A DNA stretch of 64,000 nt from Rossellomorea aquimaris TF-12 (GCF_001648555.1 NZ_LQXM01000027.1:351453-415452), one strand, 5' to 3'; shown: positions 8,561-17,267, numbered from the stretch's first letter. Made by a program: numbers and translations. Notes: generated by a model from the letters alone, not told the origin.

Positions 8561-8802
8561 CCGTCTCACTCCTGCTTTTAAAGTATTACTATTATTGTCA
8601 GATTACTTAATTTTCAAACTATTTATTTTGACAATATCATATAACAGAAGGTGAAGATGTATTTGGGAAGAGTGTCGTTCTATGTCGAATAACAATTGAT
8701 CCGCTGATATAATTTTTATTTCCCTAATAAATTTAATAATTCAGTTGATAATTCAACCGAATTAGCTGATATAAAGAAATACGTTTTCTGGCACAAAAGG
8801 AA

Positions 8803-8832
8803 AGACTCATTCCATCAGAATGGAATGAGTCT
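8803..8832 (-). terminator. Terminator of the rhodanese gene
   Basis: A 12-bp perfect stem AGACTCATTCCA / TGGAATGAGTCT with a 6-nt loop, 10 bp after the rhodanese stop. Confidence 0.75.
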
Positions 8833-8842
8833 ATAAATGACA

Positions 8843-9157
8843 TTATTTCTTTGGAGCAGTATCTCCAGACCAATTTAACATGCCGCCTTCCATGTTCACA
8901 ACCTTGTAGCCTTGTTCGTGCATGTAGTGGGCAACATTTCCGCTACGGTTTCCAGAGCGGCAAATAAAAATATATTCTTTATTTTTATCAAATTGATCTA
9001 ATGATTCGGGAATATCTCCCATTTTAATATGTTTTGCTCCTGGAATCATTCCACCTTCAACCTCTTCATCTTCGCGTACATCTACTAATAATAAATCTTC
9101 ACCATTTTTTAACTTAGACTCTAATTCATCTGTTGTAATTGTTTTGAACGAATCCAT
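8843..9157 (-). CDS. Single-domain rhodanese-like protein
   Basis: 104-residue single rhodanese domain. The core LLLVDVREDEEVEGGMIPGAKHI and the active-site loop C66-R-S-G-N-R-S are intact, so a persulfide sulfurtransferase activity is expected. The start is the ATG at 9157 (8 nt after AAAGGA), not the ATG at 9166 that lies inside the Shine-Dalgarno. It has no signal peptide, so it acts in the cytoplasm. It may be the YtwF-type protein of B. subtilis, but assignment by name is uncertain. Flanked by its own terminator and by the leuS terminator, it is monocistronic. Confidence 0.9.
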   Translation of the reverse strand: MDSFKTITTDELESKLKNGEDLLLVDVREDEEVEGGMIPGAKHIKMGDIPESLDQFDKNKEYIFICRSGNRSGNVAHYMHEQGYKVVNMEGGMLNWSGDTAPKK

Positions 9158-9232
9158 CTTTATCATCCTTTCACTATTTCATCAGATTGATTATATCAAA
9201 GGAAATCCCATAAGCAAAAAAATTAAACCTCA

Positions 9233-9272
9233 AAGAGGGACGGACCTTCAAATTTGAAGGTCCGTCCCTCTT
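9233..9272 (-). terminator. Perfect 40-bp palindromic terminator of leuS
   Basis: Positions 9233-9252 are the exact reverse complement of 9253-9272. The core AGAGGGACGGACCT recurs in terminators at 20982 and 30942. It sits 8 bp after the leuS stop, with an A-tract at 9216-9222 further left. Confidence 0.85.
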
Positions 9273-9279
9273 ACTTTTC

Positions 9280-11694
9280 TTAGTTTGCTACGATGTTGAC
9301 TAGTTTGCCAGGTACGGCGATGACTTTGCGGATAGTTTTGCCTTCAATTTGGCTTTTGATTTCATCGTTTTCCATGGCTGTTTTTTCAAGATCCTCTTTG
9401 TTCATATCACGAGGAATCATCACTTTCGCTTTCACTTTTCCGTTCACTTGAAGAACGATTTCGACTTCGTTGTCTACAAGCTTCGATTCATCTAATGTTG
9501 GCCACGCTTCATAAGAAAGTGTATTTTCGTGACCAAGCTTACTCCATAGCTCTTCTGTCATATGTGGAGCAATCGGAGCCAGAAGCTTAATAAAACCTTC
9601 CACGTATTCCTTTGGAAGCGTGTCAGCTTTGTAAGCATCATTGATAAATACCATTAGCTGAGAAATACCTGTATTAAAGCGAAGACCCTCATAGTCTTCA
9701 GTCACTTTTTTAACGGTTTGGTTATACGTTTTGTCCAGGTCGCTGTTCGGTGCATCTGTCACTTTAGAGGAAAGTGTACCATCCTCCTCAACAAGCAGGC
9801 GCCATACACGGTCAAGGAAACGACGCGCTCCATCTAAGCCGTTTGTACTCCAGGCAATGGAAGCTTCCAGTGGACCCATGAACATTTCATATAAACGAAG
9901 GGTATCTGCCCCGTGAGATTCAACAACCTCGTCAGGATTGACAACATTCCCCTTTGATTTACTCATTTTTTCATTATTTTCCCCTAAGATCATTCCTTGG
10001 TTGAATAGCTTTTGGAACGGCTCTTTCGTAGGAACTACACCGATATCATAAAGGAACTTATGCCAGAAACGAGCATATAGCAAATGAAGGACCGCATGCT
10101 CTGCTCCTCCGATATACGTATCGACCGGCAACCAATTTTCCATTTTCTTCGCATCAGCCAGGGCTTCTTCGTTATGTGGATCGATATAACGAATGTAGTA
10201 CCAGCAGCTTCCTGCCCATTGTGGCATTGTGTTTGTTTCACGACGGCCTTTTTTACCTGTTTCAGGGTCTTCTACGTTCACCCATTCACTAATGTTCGCA
10301 AGTGGAGATTCACCTGTTCCGGACGGTTTGATTTCAGTCGTCTTCGGAAGAACAAGTGGTAGTTCACTTTCAGGAACAGTCGTTGTCGTACCGTCTTCCC
10401 AATGGATAACTGGAATCGGCTCTCCCCAATAACGTTGACGGCTGAATAACCAGTCACGAAGACGATACGTTACTTTCTTCGTTCCGATGTTTTTCTCTTC
10501 CAACCATGAAATCGCTTTGGCAATCGCTTCTTCCTTCCCAAGCCCGTCAAGGAAACCTGAATTCACATGATCTCCGTCACCTGTATAGGCTTCCTTCTCA
10601 ACATCTCCTCCAGAGACGACCTCCAAGATTGGAAGATCGAATTCTTTCGCAAACTCATAATCTCTTTCGTCATGGGCAGGAACAGCCATGATAGCTCCGG
10701 AACCGTAGCTCATTAAAACGTAATCTGCAATCCAAATCGGCATTTTATTTCCATTAGCTGGATTGATAGCATAAGCACCTGTGAATACACCCGTTTTCTC
10801 TTTCGCAAGATCTGTACGTTCAAGATCGCTTTTCGACTTGATTTTGTCGATGTACTCAATCACTTTCGAACTTTGTTCGTCCGTTGTGATTTTCGCGACA
10901 AACGGATGCTCAGGGGCAAGAACAGCATAAGTTGCACCAAAGATCGTATCAGGACGGGTCGTGAAGACATCGAATGATTTATCATGACCATCGATGGCAA
11001 AATTTACTTCTGCTCCTTCAGAGCGACCGATCCAGTTTCGCTGCATGTCTTTGATGCTTTCCGGCCAGTCAACGTCTTCAAGGTCTTCTACCAAGCGGTC
11101 GGCATAGGCTGTGATCTTCAGCATCCACTGCTTCATCGGACGGCGCTCGACGGGATGACCGCCACGCTCGCTCTTACCGTCAATGACTTCTTCATTGGCA
11201 AGGACCGTTCCAAGGGCCGGACACCAGTTCACGGCAACCTCATCCACATAAGCCAATCCTTTTTCATAAAGCTTCGTGAAGATCCATTGCGTCCATTTAT
11301 AGTAACCCGGATCTGTCGTATTGACTTCACGGTCCCAATCATAAGAAAAACCGAGTGATTTAATTTGACGACGGAACGTATCAATATTTTTTTTCGTGAA
11401 TTCTGCCGGATCATTCCCAGTATCTAGAGCATATTGCTCAGCAGGTAATCCGAATGCATCCCATCCCATTGGGTGCAAAACATTATACCCTTGCATACGC
11501 TTCATGCGGGAAAGAATATCCGTCGCTGTGAAACCTTCCGGGTGACCTACGTGCAAACCTGCACCTGATGGATACGGAAACATGTCTAAAGCGTAAAAAT
11601 TTGATTTCCCTTTGTCTTCAGTTGCTTTAAATGTTTTGTTTTCTTCCCAATACTGTTGCCATTTTGTCTCAACACTTTTATGATCAAAACTCAT
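9280..11694 (-). CDS. leuS: Leucyl-tRNA synthetase
   Basis: Class Ia aminoacyl-tRNA synthetase of 804 residues, the same length as B. subtilis LeuS. It attaches leucine to tRNA-Leu. The HIGH motif appears as HVGH at residues 48-51 ([15 protein letters not shown]), the zinc/editing CP1 domain includes the [12 protein letters not shown] and [23 protein letters not shown] segments, and the KMSKS loop is intact ([12 protein letters not shown]). The frame is open 28 codons further, but the ATG at 11694 has AGGAGGA at ideal distance and the upstream stretch is the T-box terminator. Regulated by the T-box leader described separately. Confidence 0.98.
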   Translation of the reverse strand: MSFDHKSVETKWQQYWEENKTFKATEDKGKSNFYALDMFPYPSGAGLHVGHPEGFTATDILSRMKRMQGYNVLHPMGWDAFGLPAEQYALDTGNDPAEFTKKNIDTFRRQIKSLGFSYDWDREVNTTDPGYYKWTQWIFTKLYEKGLAYVDEVAVNWCPALGTVLANEEVIDGKSERGGHPVERRPMKQWMLKITAYADRLVEDLEDVDWPESIKDMQRNWIGRSEGAEVNFAIDGHDKSFDVFTTRPDTIFGATYAVLAPEHPFVAKITTDEQSSKVIEYIDKIKSKSDLERTDLAKEKTGVFTGAYAINPANGNKMPIWIADYVLMSYGSGAIMAVPAHDERDYEFAKEFDLPILEVVSGGDVEKEAYTGDGDHVNSGFLDGLGKEEAIAKAISWLEEKNIGTKKVTYRLRDWLFSRQRYWGEPIPVIHWEDGTTTTVPESELPLVLPKTTEIKPSGTGESPLANISEWVNVEDPETGKKGRRETNTMPQWAGSCWYYIRYIDPHNEEALADAKKMENWLPVDTYIGGAEHAVLHLLYARFWHKFLYDIGVVPTKEPFQKLFNQGMILGENNEKMSKSKGNVVNPDEVVESHGADTLRLYEMFMGPLEASIAWSTNGLDGARRFLDRVWRLLVEEDGTLSSKVTDAPNSDLDKTYNQTVKKVTEDYEGLRFNTGISQLMVFINDAYKADTLPKEYVEGFIKLLAPIAPHMTEELWSKLGHENTLSYEAWPTLDESKLVDNEVEIVLQVNGKVKAKVMIPRDMNKEDLEKTAMENDEIKSQIEGKTIRKVIAVPGKLVNIVAN

Positions 11695-11730
11695 ATTGAG
11701 ATCCTCCTTTAAATGTAAATAAAATAAAAA

Positions 11731-11977
11731 AACTCTCATCCCAAATAAAATATTTGGGACGAGAGTTTGTATGAACATTCTCCCGCGGTACCACCCACAT
11801 TAGTGTACGCGCACTCAGCTTCATTCATCCTTAACGCGGAAAACGGCAAGTCTTACTAGGGTTCACACTTGCAACTCAGCAGGCGAGTTCATGATGCTTC
11901 TGGTTGACTTCCACCACCCGTCAACTCTCTAAAACAGAAACCATACATTACTACTCCTGATCAACGTTTACTTCTAT
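11731..11977 (-). promoter_or_regulatory. T-box leader of leuS (leucine)
   Basis: On the minus strand the leader contains an AGAGAG element and GGTGG in stem I, a GAACTC segment giving a candidate CUC leucine specifier codon at 11885-11887, the conserved T-box GGGTGGTACCGCG (11784-11796) and an intrinsic terminator with a 16-bp stem (11731-11746 with 11752-11767) and U-tract. Uncharged tRNA-Leu pairs with the specifier and the T-box bulge and favours the antiterminator, turning on leuS. Confidence 0.95.
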
Positions 11978-11983
11978 ATAAAC

Positions 11984-12012
11984 ATTATATGTATTCACTA
12001 TTTTAGTGAAAA
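11984..12012 (-). promoter_or_regulatory. Vegetative promoter of leuS T-box transcript
   Basis: Minus-strand -35 TTTTCA (12007-12012) and -10 TATAAT (11984-11989) are separated by 17 nt, placing the start near 11977. Confidence 0.65.
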
Positions 12013-12163
12013 ATATTCAGAAGCGCAAGCCTATTGTTGATTTATTGGTGAATTTGTTACTTTTTCAGCTTACTTGTTGAGCAATTGGCTCATTTATCAA
12101 GAGATATTTCCTTTTAGCTCAAAACCAAAGCAGATATATTGTTATTATGAGGTCTTTTCGCAA

Positions 12164-12272
12164 GTGCTGGATTGTGGGGGGACTACTCCGCTTCCGGGGT
12201 TTCGGCACGTCAGTACTTTCGCAGGAGTCTAGGCAGTTTCCACCATCTAAAAGAGTTTTCGTGACAGAGCTT
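12164..12272 (-). repeat. Dispersed hairpin repeat, family 1, copy A (internally deleted)
   Basis: Read on the minus strand it aligns with copy C at 53472-53637: the shared ends are GTGCNGGATNGTG on one side and AGTCTANGNAGTTTCC plus CACCATCT on the other, and TCGGCACG is shared in the middle. About 45 bp of the centre seen in copy C is missing here. A GTGACAGAGC follows it, echoing the GACAGAGCC tail of copies B and C. Confidence 0.7.
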
Positions 12273-12336
12273 TATTTTGACAAAGAACATAGGAAAGAAA
12301 AATTGTTCTCTATACGTGTAAGGAATTCTTAGAAAA

Positions 12337-12361
12337 TTGATTGGAGCGGAAATCAACCACT
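12337..12361 (-). repeat. Collapsed remnant of hairpin repeat family 2
   Basis: TTGATTGGAGCG joined directly to GAAATCAACCACT: these are the two ends of the reverse complement of the intact element at 53211-53347, fused at GGAGCG, a direct repeat that both ends share. This looks like a deletion of the entire element interior. Confidence 0.7.
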
Positions 12362-12550
12362 ACACTCTTTTTAAAGCAACAAAGTTTACGAAAAGAGACT
12401 TTTATAAAAAAGGGGTTTAACTAACTCCTTAGGTTAATTTTGGTTAACTGTTTTTGAAGAAAACAAAACCAAATCAGATCTATATTATGGAAGTAGCTAA
12501 CTATTTATGAAGGAAGCCATAAAATACGTTGGTTTAAACGTATCAAGAGA

Positions 12551-12588
12551 AAAAAGGAAACGACTGTTAAACCGGTCATTTCCTTTTT
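12551..12588 (-). terminator. Terminator of the GntP-BDH operon
   Basis: AAAAAGGAAA...GAC pairs with GTC...TTTCCTTTTT around a short loop, immediately after the dehydrogenase stop at 12598. Confidence 0.8.
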
Positions 12589-12597
12589 ACAAAAATA

Positions 12598-13374
12598 TTA
12601 TTGAATCGTGTACCCTCCGTCTAGAACCACAGCTTGACCTGTGATGCCTTTCGCAGCATCACTGCACAAGAACATTGTATAATCGGCTATTTCCTTCACC
12701 TCAAGTAAACGTTTTTGAGGAACTAGGGGAAAAATGACTTCTTCGATTACTTTCTCAAAAGGCACATTACGTGTTTTGGCTAAATCAGCCAGCTGATTTC
12801 GAACAAGTGGGGTATCCACATATCCTGGACACACTGCATTAACGGTAATTCCGTGTTCAGCCGTTTCAAGTGCAGCTACTTTGGTTAACCCAATAACACC
12901 ATGCTTTGCTGAGTTATAGGCTGCTTTCCCTGAAAATCCTACCAGTCCGTTAATCGAAGCCATATTAATAATTCTTCCAAAGCCTTGCTCCTTCATAATC
13001 GGTAGAGCATGTTTAATGGCCATAAATGGAGCTGTTAACATGACTTTAATGAGGAGCTCGAATTTCTCTGTTGGGAACTCTTCGATGTGAGAAACATGCT
13101 GAAGTCCAGCATTATTGATTAACACATCAAGTCTTCCATATTCTTTCACAGTCTGTGTAATGGCTTCCTTTAATGCTGTTTCTTTCGTTACATCACACGG
13201 AATTCCAATTGCTTCATATCCTTGTTTTCTAAGTGTCAATGAAGCCTCTTGAACAGCCTCTGCCTGCAAATCTGTTAATACAACTTTTGCACCGCTTGCA
13301 GCAAATTCCTTCCCAATTTCAAATCCAATTCCTTGAGCTGCCCCCGTTACAATTACTACTTTGTTTTCAACCAT
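12598..13374 (-). CDS. 3-hydroxybutyrate dehydrogenase (SDR family)
   Basis: 258-residue short-chain dehydrogenase. The NAD-binding motif TGAAQGIG (residues 10-17), NNAG (87-90), catalytic Ser140 region, Tyr153 and Lys157 (YNSAKHG) are all intact, and the C-terminal FPLVPQKRLLEVKEIADYTMFLCSD...ITGQAVVLDGGYTIQ is characteristic of D-3-hydroxybutyrate dehydrogenases, which oxidise 3-hydroxybutyrate to acetoacetate. It starts 15 bp after the permease gene, so the two form an operon for uptake and oxidation of a hydroxy acid. B. subtilis YxjF, next to the GntP-like YxjC, is the nearest known arrangement. The sigma-54 promoter at 14840 probably drives it. Confidence 0.88.
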   Translation of the reverse strand: MVENKVVIVTGAAQGIGFEIGKEFAASGAKVVLTDLQAEAVQEASLTLRKQGYEAIGIPCDVTKETALKEAITQTVKEYGRLDVLINNAGLQHVSHIEEFPTEKFELLIKVMLTAPFMAIKHALPIMKEQGFGRIINMASINGLVGFSGKAAYNSAKHGVIGLTKVAALETAEHGITVNAVCPGYVDTPLVRNQLADLAKTRNVPFEKVIEEVIFPLVPQKRLLEVKEIADYTMFLCSDAAKGITGQAVVLDGGYTIQ

Positions 13375-13389
13375 CTTGAAACTCCTTTC

Positions 13390-14712
13390 CTAGATCCCTA
13401 CACCTAAGCTGAATAAAATAATTGCTAATGTTAAGCCGATGAGTGGAACAATTACGGTTAAGGCACCAACAGCTCCATATGCTTCTCCATGAGTTTCATT
13501 ACAGATGGAACGAATAGTGGTTACGACATATCCATTATGCGGTAAGGAGTCCAGAGCTCCAGATGAGATGGCAACTACACGGTGAAGAGCTTCTGGGTTT
13601 ACACCCGCGTCTACATAGTGAGGTGCTAGAATTGGTAAGGCAATCGCTTGACCACCTGATGCAGAACCCGTCATCCCGGCGATAACACTTACGGCAATCG
13701 CGCCACCTATTAATGGTGAGCCTGGGATATTGGTCATGAAATCAACCGCTGTACTAAAAGCAGGTACAGCTTTAGCTACTCCACCAAACCCTACAACAGC
13801 AGCGGTATTTCCAATTGCAATTAATGCTCCAACTGTGCCTTCTGAAACTGCATTCCAAAATCCTTTAAAATACTTTCTATTTAACACATAGGCAGAAATG
13901 ACTCCACCAAGTAATGCAATGATTAACGCCGATTGCTTAAATGAATCATGGAATATAAAAGCTAGAACAAGAACGAATAGAAGTGGAATTAAACCTGTCA
14001 GTGGATTTGGTAAAGGTCGTCCTTCATCAATAACAGGATCTTCTTCTCTTGCCTGGAATCGTTCTCCTTTTTTCACAGCCTTCGTAATCATTCGCTTTAA
14101 CCACCAGTAACCGAAGACTGCCATAAATACTGCGACGATTAAACTAACTTCCCAACCAGCATATGGATTTGTTCCTAAATATTCAATAGGAATCCAGTTT
14201 TGTATTTCAGGAGATCCCGCTGATGTCATAGTAAAGGTTACTGACCCAAAAGCTAGAGCAGCAGGGATAAATCGACGTGGTAAGTCAGCTTGTTTAAATA
14301 AACTAACCGCCATAGGATACACTGAGAAAGCAACGACAAATAGACTGACCCCTCCATACGTTAAAACTGCACAGGCAGCCACAATGGCGAGTACTGCGTA
14401 TTTCATCCCCATTTTTTCAACAACAAAACGTGAAACACTATCTGCTGCACCGCTATCCTCCATTACTTTTCCGAAGACAGCTCCCAGTAAGAACATAAGA
14501 TACCAAGCAGCAACAAAACTAGTAAAGCCCGTCATATAATTTGTAACCAGGTTAGCCTCTCCTTCTCCAGCCAGTTGTGGAAATAACGGCATTCCACTCA
14601 AAACTGCTACAAACAACGCTGAGATGGGACCAACGATTAAAATATTCATTCCTCTCATTGTTAAAAAGATTAATAAAATAAGTCCTCCGATAAGACCAAT
14701 CATACTTAACAT
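13390..14712 (-). CDS. GntP-family permease
   Basis: 440-residue integral membrane transporter of the GntP (gluconate/hydroxy-acid:H+ symporter) family with about 12 hydrophobic segments; MIGLIGGLILLIFLTMRGMNILIVGPISALFVAVLSG at the N-terminus and GMTGSASGGQAIALPILAPHYVDAGVNPEALHRVVAISSGALDSLPHNGYV near the C-terminus are family hallmarks. Beside a 3-hydroxybutyrate dehydrogenase, the likely substrate is a short hydroxy or keto acid such as 3-hydroxybutyrate or acetoacetate rather than gluconate, as in the YxjC setting; this is inference. The ATG at 14712 follows AAAGGGGG. Confidence 0.9.
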   Translation of the reverse strand: MLSMIGLIGGLILLIFLTMRGMNILIVGPISALFVAVLSGMPLFPQLAGEGEANLVTNYMTGFTSFVAAWYLMFLLGAVFGKVMEDSGAADSVSRFVVEKMGMKYAVLAIVAACAVLTYGGVSLFVVAFSVYPMAVSLFKQADLPRRFIPAALAFGSVTFTMTSAGSPEIQNWIPIEYLGTNPYAGWEVSLIVAVFMAVFGYWWLKRMITKAVKKGERFQAREEDPVIDEGRPLPNPLTGLIPLLFVLVLAFIFHDSFKQSALIIALLGGVISAYVLNRKYFKGFWNAVSEGTVGALIAIGNTAAVVGFGGVAKAVPAFSTAVDFMTNIPGSPLIGGAIAVSVIAGMTGSASGGQAIALPILAPHYVDAGVNPEALHRVVAISSGALDSLPHNGYVVTTIRSICNETHGEAYGAVGALTVIVPLIGLTLAIILFSLGVGI

Positions 14713-14839
14713 AATATTTCCCCCTTTGTTCTCTTAAGAAGTTTCATTTTAAAAAACATGTATTGAAATCGTTTTCATTTAATTGCACACCAAACTGTCT
14801 TTTCTCTCCTTTCATTCAAACTCTTTTCATCATTAAACA

Positions 14840-14855
14840 TGCAATAATTGTGCCA
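14840..14855 (-). promoter_or_regulatory. Sigma-54 (SigL) promoter for the GntP-BDH operon
   Basis: The minus strand reads TGGCACAATTATTGCA, matching the -24 TGGCAC / -12 TTGCA consensus with exact spacing. It lies about 127 bp before the permease ATG. The adjacent upstream gene is a sigma-54-dependent activator, which makes the assignment strong. Confidence 0.92.
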
Positions 14856-14898
14856 ACTTTCTGACTTATGGAACAACAGGAACTTATTCATTTCTTAG

Positions 14899-14914
14899 TC
14901 CGGAATTCCGGACA
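14899..14914. promoter_or_regulatory. Candidate activator (enhancer) site 1
   Basis: GTCCGGAATTCCGGAC is a perfect 16-bp palindrome, 44 bp upstream of the sigma-54 -24 box. The position and dyad symmetry fit an upstream activating sequence for the activator encoded at 15020-16378. Confidence 0.7.
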
Positions 14915-14965
14915 ACTTGTTTTGAAAGTTCATAAAATGTACATAAATTAAACAATTAAATAAGT

Positions 14966-15003
14966 AGTCCAGAAAAACGGACAACATTCCGATTTTCTGG
15001 ACT
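14966..15003. promoter_or_regulatory. Candidate activator site 2/3, also a hairpin
   Basis: GTCCAGAAAAACGGAC (14967-14982) repeats the GTCC-N8-GGAC form of site 1, and the opposite strand reads GTCCAGAAAATCGGAA at 14987-15002. Together they form a 16-bp-arm inverted repeat that could alternatively terminate the activator gene, although no clear U-tract follows. Confidence 0.6.
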
Positions 15004-15019
15004 GATTGGAACCTTCTTT

Positions 15020-16378
15020 TTATAAAAGATTATACTTATTCAGTTTCTCATACATGCTTGATTTACTCATCCCAAGTGCTTTAGCCATATCCCGTTTATC
15101 ATGGTGAGTTTGTAAACTTTGCTCTAATACGGATTTTTCTGTCTCTTCCAGAATCTCTTTTAATGTTTTTGAACCCACATTATAAAGGTTCCCCATCTTC
15201 ATATACGCCGGTAAAGACTGGAGCGTGATTTCATTCCCATTTGATAAGTAGGTTGAAGCATTGATGACATTTTCTAATTCCCGCAGGTTTCCCGGCCAGC
15301 TATACGACTGAAAAATATCCATCACTTCACTTCCGAATCCTTGAATTCTCTTACCAGAGGTTTTTGTTGCTTTATCTAAAAAGTAAGCAGCTAATTTCCC
15401 TAAGTCTTCCCGTCTTTCTCTTAAGGGAGGTATTTGAAAAGGAACCACATTGATTCGGTAATATAGATCACTGCGGAATCGCTTTTCTTCCATCATTTTT
15501 TCAAGAGGGCGATTGGTCGCAGCAATTATTCTCACATCAACATGGTCAATCCGATTTGAACCAACAGATTCCACTTCTCCTTCTTGTAGCACTCTAAGAA
15601 GCTTCGCCTGCATATTTAGAGGCATATCTCCAATTTCATCTAGAAATAGCGTCCCCTTATGAGCAAGCTGGAATTTCCCTTTTTTTCCACCTTTTTTGGC
15701 TCCTGTAAATGCCCCTTCTTCATATCCAAATAGTTCAGATTCTAAAAGATGTTCTGGAATGGCTGCACAATTCACTTTAATGAAGGGTTGAGAACTCCGA
15801 TCACTTAGCTGATGAATACTATGGGCGAAAAGTTCTTTTCCCGTTCCACTCTCACCCCTTAACAAGATGGAAATATCACTAGGAGCGATCATTTGCGCTT
15901 TATCTTTTAATTCATTCATACCATCTGATTCACCAATAATATCATTCAGATTGTACTTAACACCTGTGTTAATATCCTGAATGTAGCTTTGGATTTTTGA
16001 CATCATGTTCTTTACATGGGAACTCATTTGCATCCATTCACTTGTATCACGAAAAATAACGGTACCAAAAGCACCAATCACTTCTCCATTTACAACAATT
16101 GGAATCCGATTGGCAATCATATAATTTCCTTTTATATATTGAAGGTCAGCCACTTCTTCTTTACCTGAATTAGCTACAATATGCATTCTTGTGTTTTCAA
16201 TTACATTTGTCACATGAGATCCAACGGCGATTTCCCTGTCTACTTCGAGAAAACGACAATAACTGTCATTCATATAGATAATAATACCTTCTCCATCTAC
16301 TACCACAAGCCATTCAAACGCATTTTCTAATATGATCTCTATCATTTCAACTGATACTTTTTTCAATAAGCTACTCAA
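15020..16378 (-). CDS. Sigma-54-dependent activator with PAS domain
   Basis: 452-residue enhancer-binding protein. An N-terminal PAS domain (about residues 12-112, LENAFEWLVVVDGEGIIIYMND) senses an unknown signal; the central AAA+ domain has Walker A GESGTGKE (175-182), the sigma-54-contacting GAFTGA loop (222-227) and Walker B LFLDEIGD; a Fis-type helix-turn-helix closes the protein (KRDMAKALGMSKSSMYEKLNKY). Start: the frame begins at ATG 16405, but an AAGGTG site lies just before the in-frame TTG at 16378, which is preferred. It sits directly upstream of the GntP-BDH operon and presumably activates it through the palindromic sites at 14899 and 14967. Confidence 0.93.
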   Translation of the reverse strand: MSSLLKKVSVEMIEIILENAFEWLVVVDGEGIIIYMNDSYCRFLEVDREIAVGSHVTNVIENTRMHIVANSGKEEVADLQYIKGNYMIANRIPIVVNGEVIGAFGTVIFRDTSEWMQMSSHVKNMMSKIQSYIQDINTGVKYNLNDIIGESDGMNELKDKAQMIAPSDISILLRGESGTGKELFAHSIHQLSDRSSQPFIKVNCAAIPEHLLESELFGYEEGAFTGAKKGGKKGKFQLAHKGTLFLDEIGDMPLNMQAKLLRVLQEGEVESVGSNRIDHVDVRIIAATNRPLEKMMEEKRFRSDLYYRINVVPFQIPPLRERREDLGKLAAYFLDKATKTSGKRIQGFGSEVMDIFQSYSWPGNLRELENVINASTYLSNGNEITLQSLPAYMKMGNLYNVGSKTLKEILEETEKSVLEQSLQTHHDKRDMAKALGMSKSSMYEKLNKYNLL

Positions 16379-16537
16379 ATAATCACCTTCTCTCACTGAA
16401 AACATTTATTTATATAGTAGCATAGAGTTCAAAATGAAATAATATCCTATTCCCAATAATTTCAATTATCTCTCTTTTTTCAGTTTAAACTTCTCTCTTA
16501 GAGGGAATGTTCATAACAAGGAATGGAGGAGGAAGGA

Positions 16538-17044
16538 ATGGAAGTTGCAGAGCTAAAAATGTTCTTTTTTGAAGATGATGGACTTATACCAAATAACCCG
16601 GACCTGCCTGTTCTTATTTATCGGAATGCGTTAAGTGAGGACCCTAATCAAGCAGAAGAAGTCTTTAATAGACACCAATGGTTGAATAGTTGGACGAACG
16701 GTATTTATGATTATCACCATTTCCATAGTAATGCACATGAAGTATTAGGAGTTATGAATGGCGAAGCCACCATTCAACTAGGGGGAGAAATGGGCAAGAA
16801 AGTTACCATTCACCGCGGAGATGTTATCTTACTTCCTGCAGGAACAGGTCATAGGAAAATTAATTCAAGTCCAGATTTTACAGTAGCAGGAGCTTATCCT
16901 AATGGTATGGATTGCAACCTCAAAAAAGGGCTATTAAAAGACCGGCCGAGTGTGCTAATTGACATTAAAAACGTTCCTCTTCCAACTAACGACCCTGTAT
17001 TCGGACAAAGTGGCCCATTGATAAAATATTGGTTGCAGAAATAA
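16538..17044 (+). CDS. Cupin-domain protein, YjlB-like
   Basis: 168-residue single cupin. Metal-binding residues are visible as H61, H63 and E68/H67 in HFHSNAHEVLGVMNGEATIQLGG and H105 in LLPAGTGHRKI, so a bound divalent metal is likely. Sequence layout resembles B. subtilis YjlB, a cupin of unknown function. The ATG at 16523 lies within the GGAGGAGGAAGG ribosome binding site; the ATG at 16538 is preferred. It is divergent from the sigma-54 activator gene and separated by a short promoter region, and is followed by its own terminator, so it is a single-gene unit. Confidence 0.82.
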   Translation: MEVAELKMFFFEDDGLIPNNPDLPVLIYRNALSEDPNQAEEVFNRHQWLNSWTNGIYDYHHFHSNAHEVLGVMNGEATIQLGGEMGKKVTIHRGDVILLPAGTGHRKINSSPDFTVAGAYPNGMDCNLKKGLLKDRPSVLIDIKNVPLPTNDPVFGQSGPLIKYWLQK

Positions 17045-17201
17045 TGGTTTACCACTTCATTAAAATAAAGGATTGTCTTCGTCATCTCATTATGTTATTC
17101 TATTATAGCGATGAGCTGAATTGTGTAAGTCGAGGATCACGCCTTTATGGCAACAAACGATGTGGCGTTTGCTGATCTATCGCCTCAATTTTTTTGCAAG
17201 T

Positions 17202-17231
17202 GGGCTTCCGTAGGAAACGGGAGCCCTTTTT
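17202..17231 (+). terminator. Terminator of the cupin gene
   Basis: GGGCTTCCGT / ACGGGAGCCC stem (one mismatch) with a 5-nt loop followed by TTTTTATAT. It lies about 160 bp after the stop. Confidence 0.8.
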
Positions 17232-17240
17232 ATATGCTTA

Positions 17241-17267
17241 AAAACCCAATGAGTCTCATTGGGTTTT
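17241..17267 (-). terminator. Terminator overlapping the yttB stop codon
   Basis: AAAACCCAATGA / TCATTGGGTTTT stem; the right arm covers the last codons and the TGA of the minus-strand transporter gene. Confidence 0.75.

Larger units (their letters stand above)
12013..12550. other. Gene-free region with decayed repeat elements
   Basis: About 540 bp between the leuS promoter and the terminator of the dehydrogenase gene. No ribosome binding site-supported reading frame is present. It holds one degenerate copy of a dispersed hairpin repeat (12164-12272) and a 25-bp remnant of another (12337-12361). Confidence 0.6.

Noticed and set aside
10984..11358. 124-residue frame inside leuS on the opposite strand
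   Set aside because: Antisense of conserved LeuS sequence; arises from codon bias of a highly conserved gene.
12147..12332. 61-residue open frame across the repeat after leuS
   Set aside because: Composed of repeat-derived sequence, rich in Arg/Ser/Cys, with no ribosome binding site; it covers hairpin repeat copy A.
17100..17195. Possible small RNA between the cupin gene and yttB
   Set aside because: Weak dyads only; no promoter-like sequence. The region is best explained as 3' untranslated sequence before the terminator at 17202.
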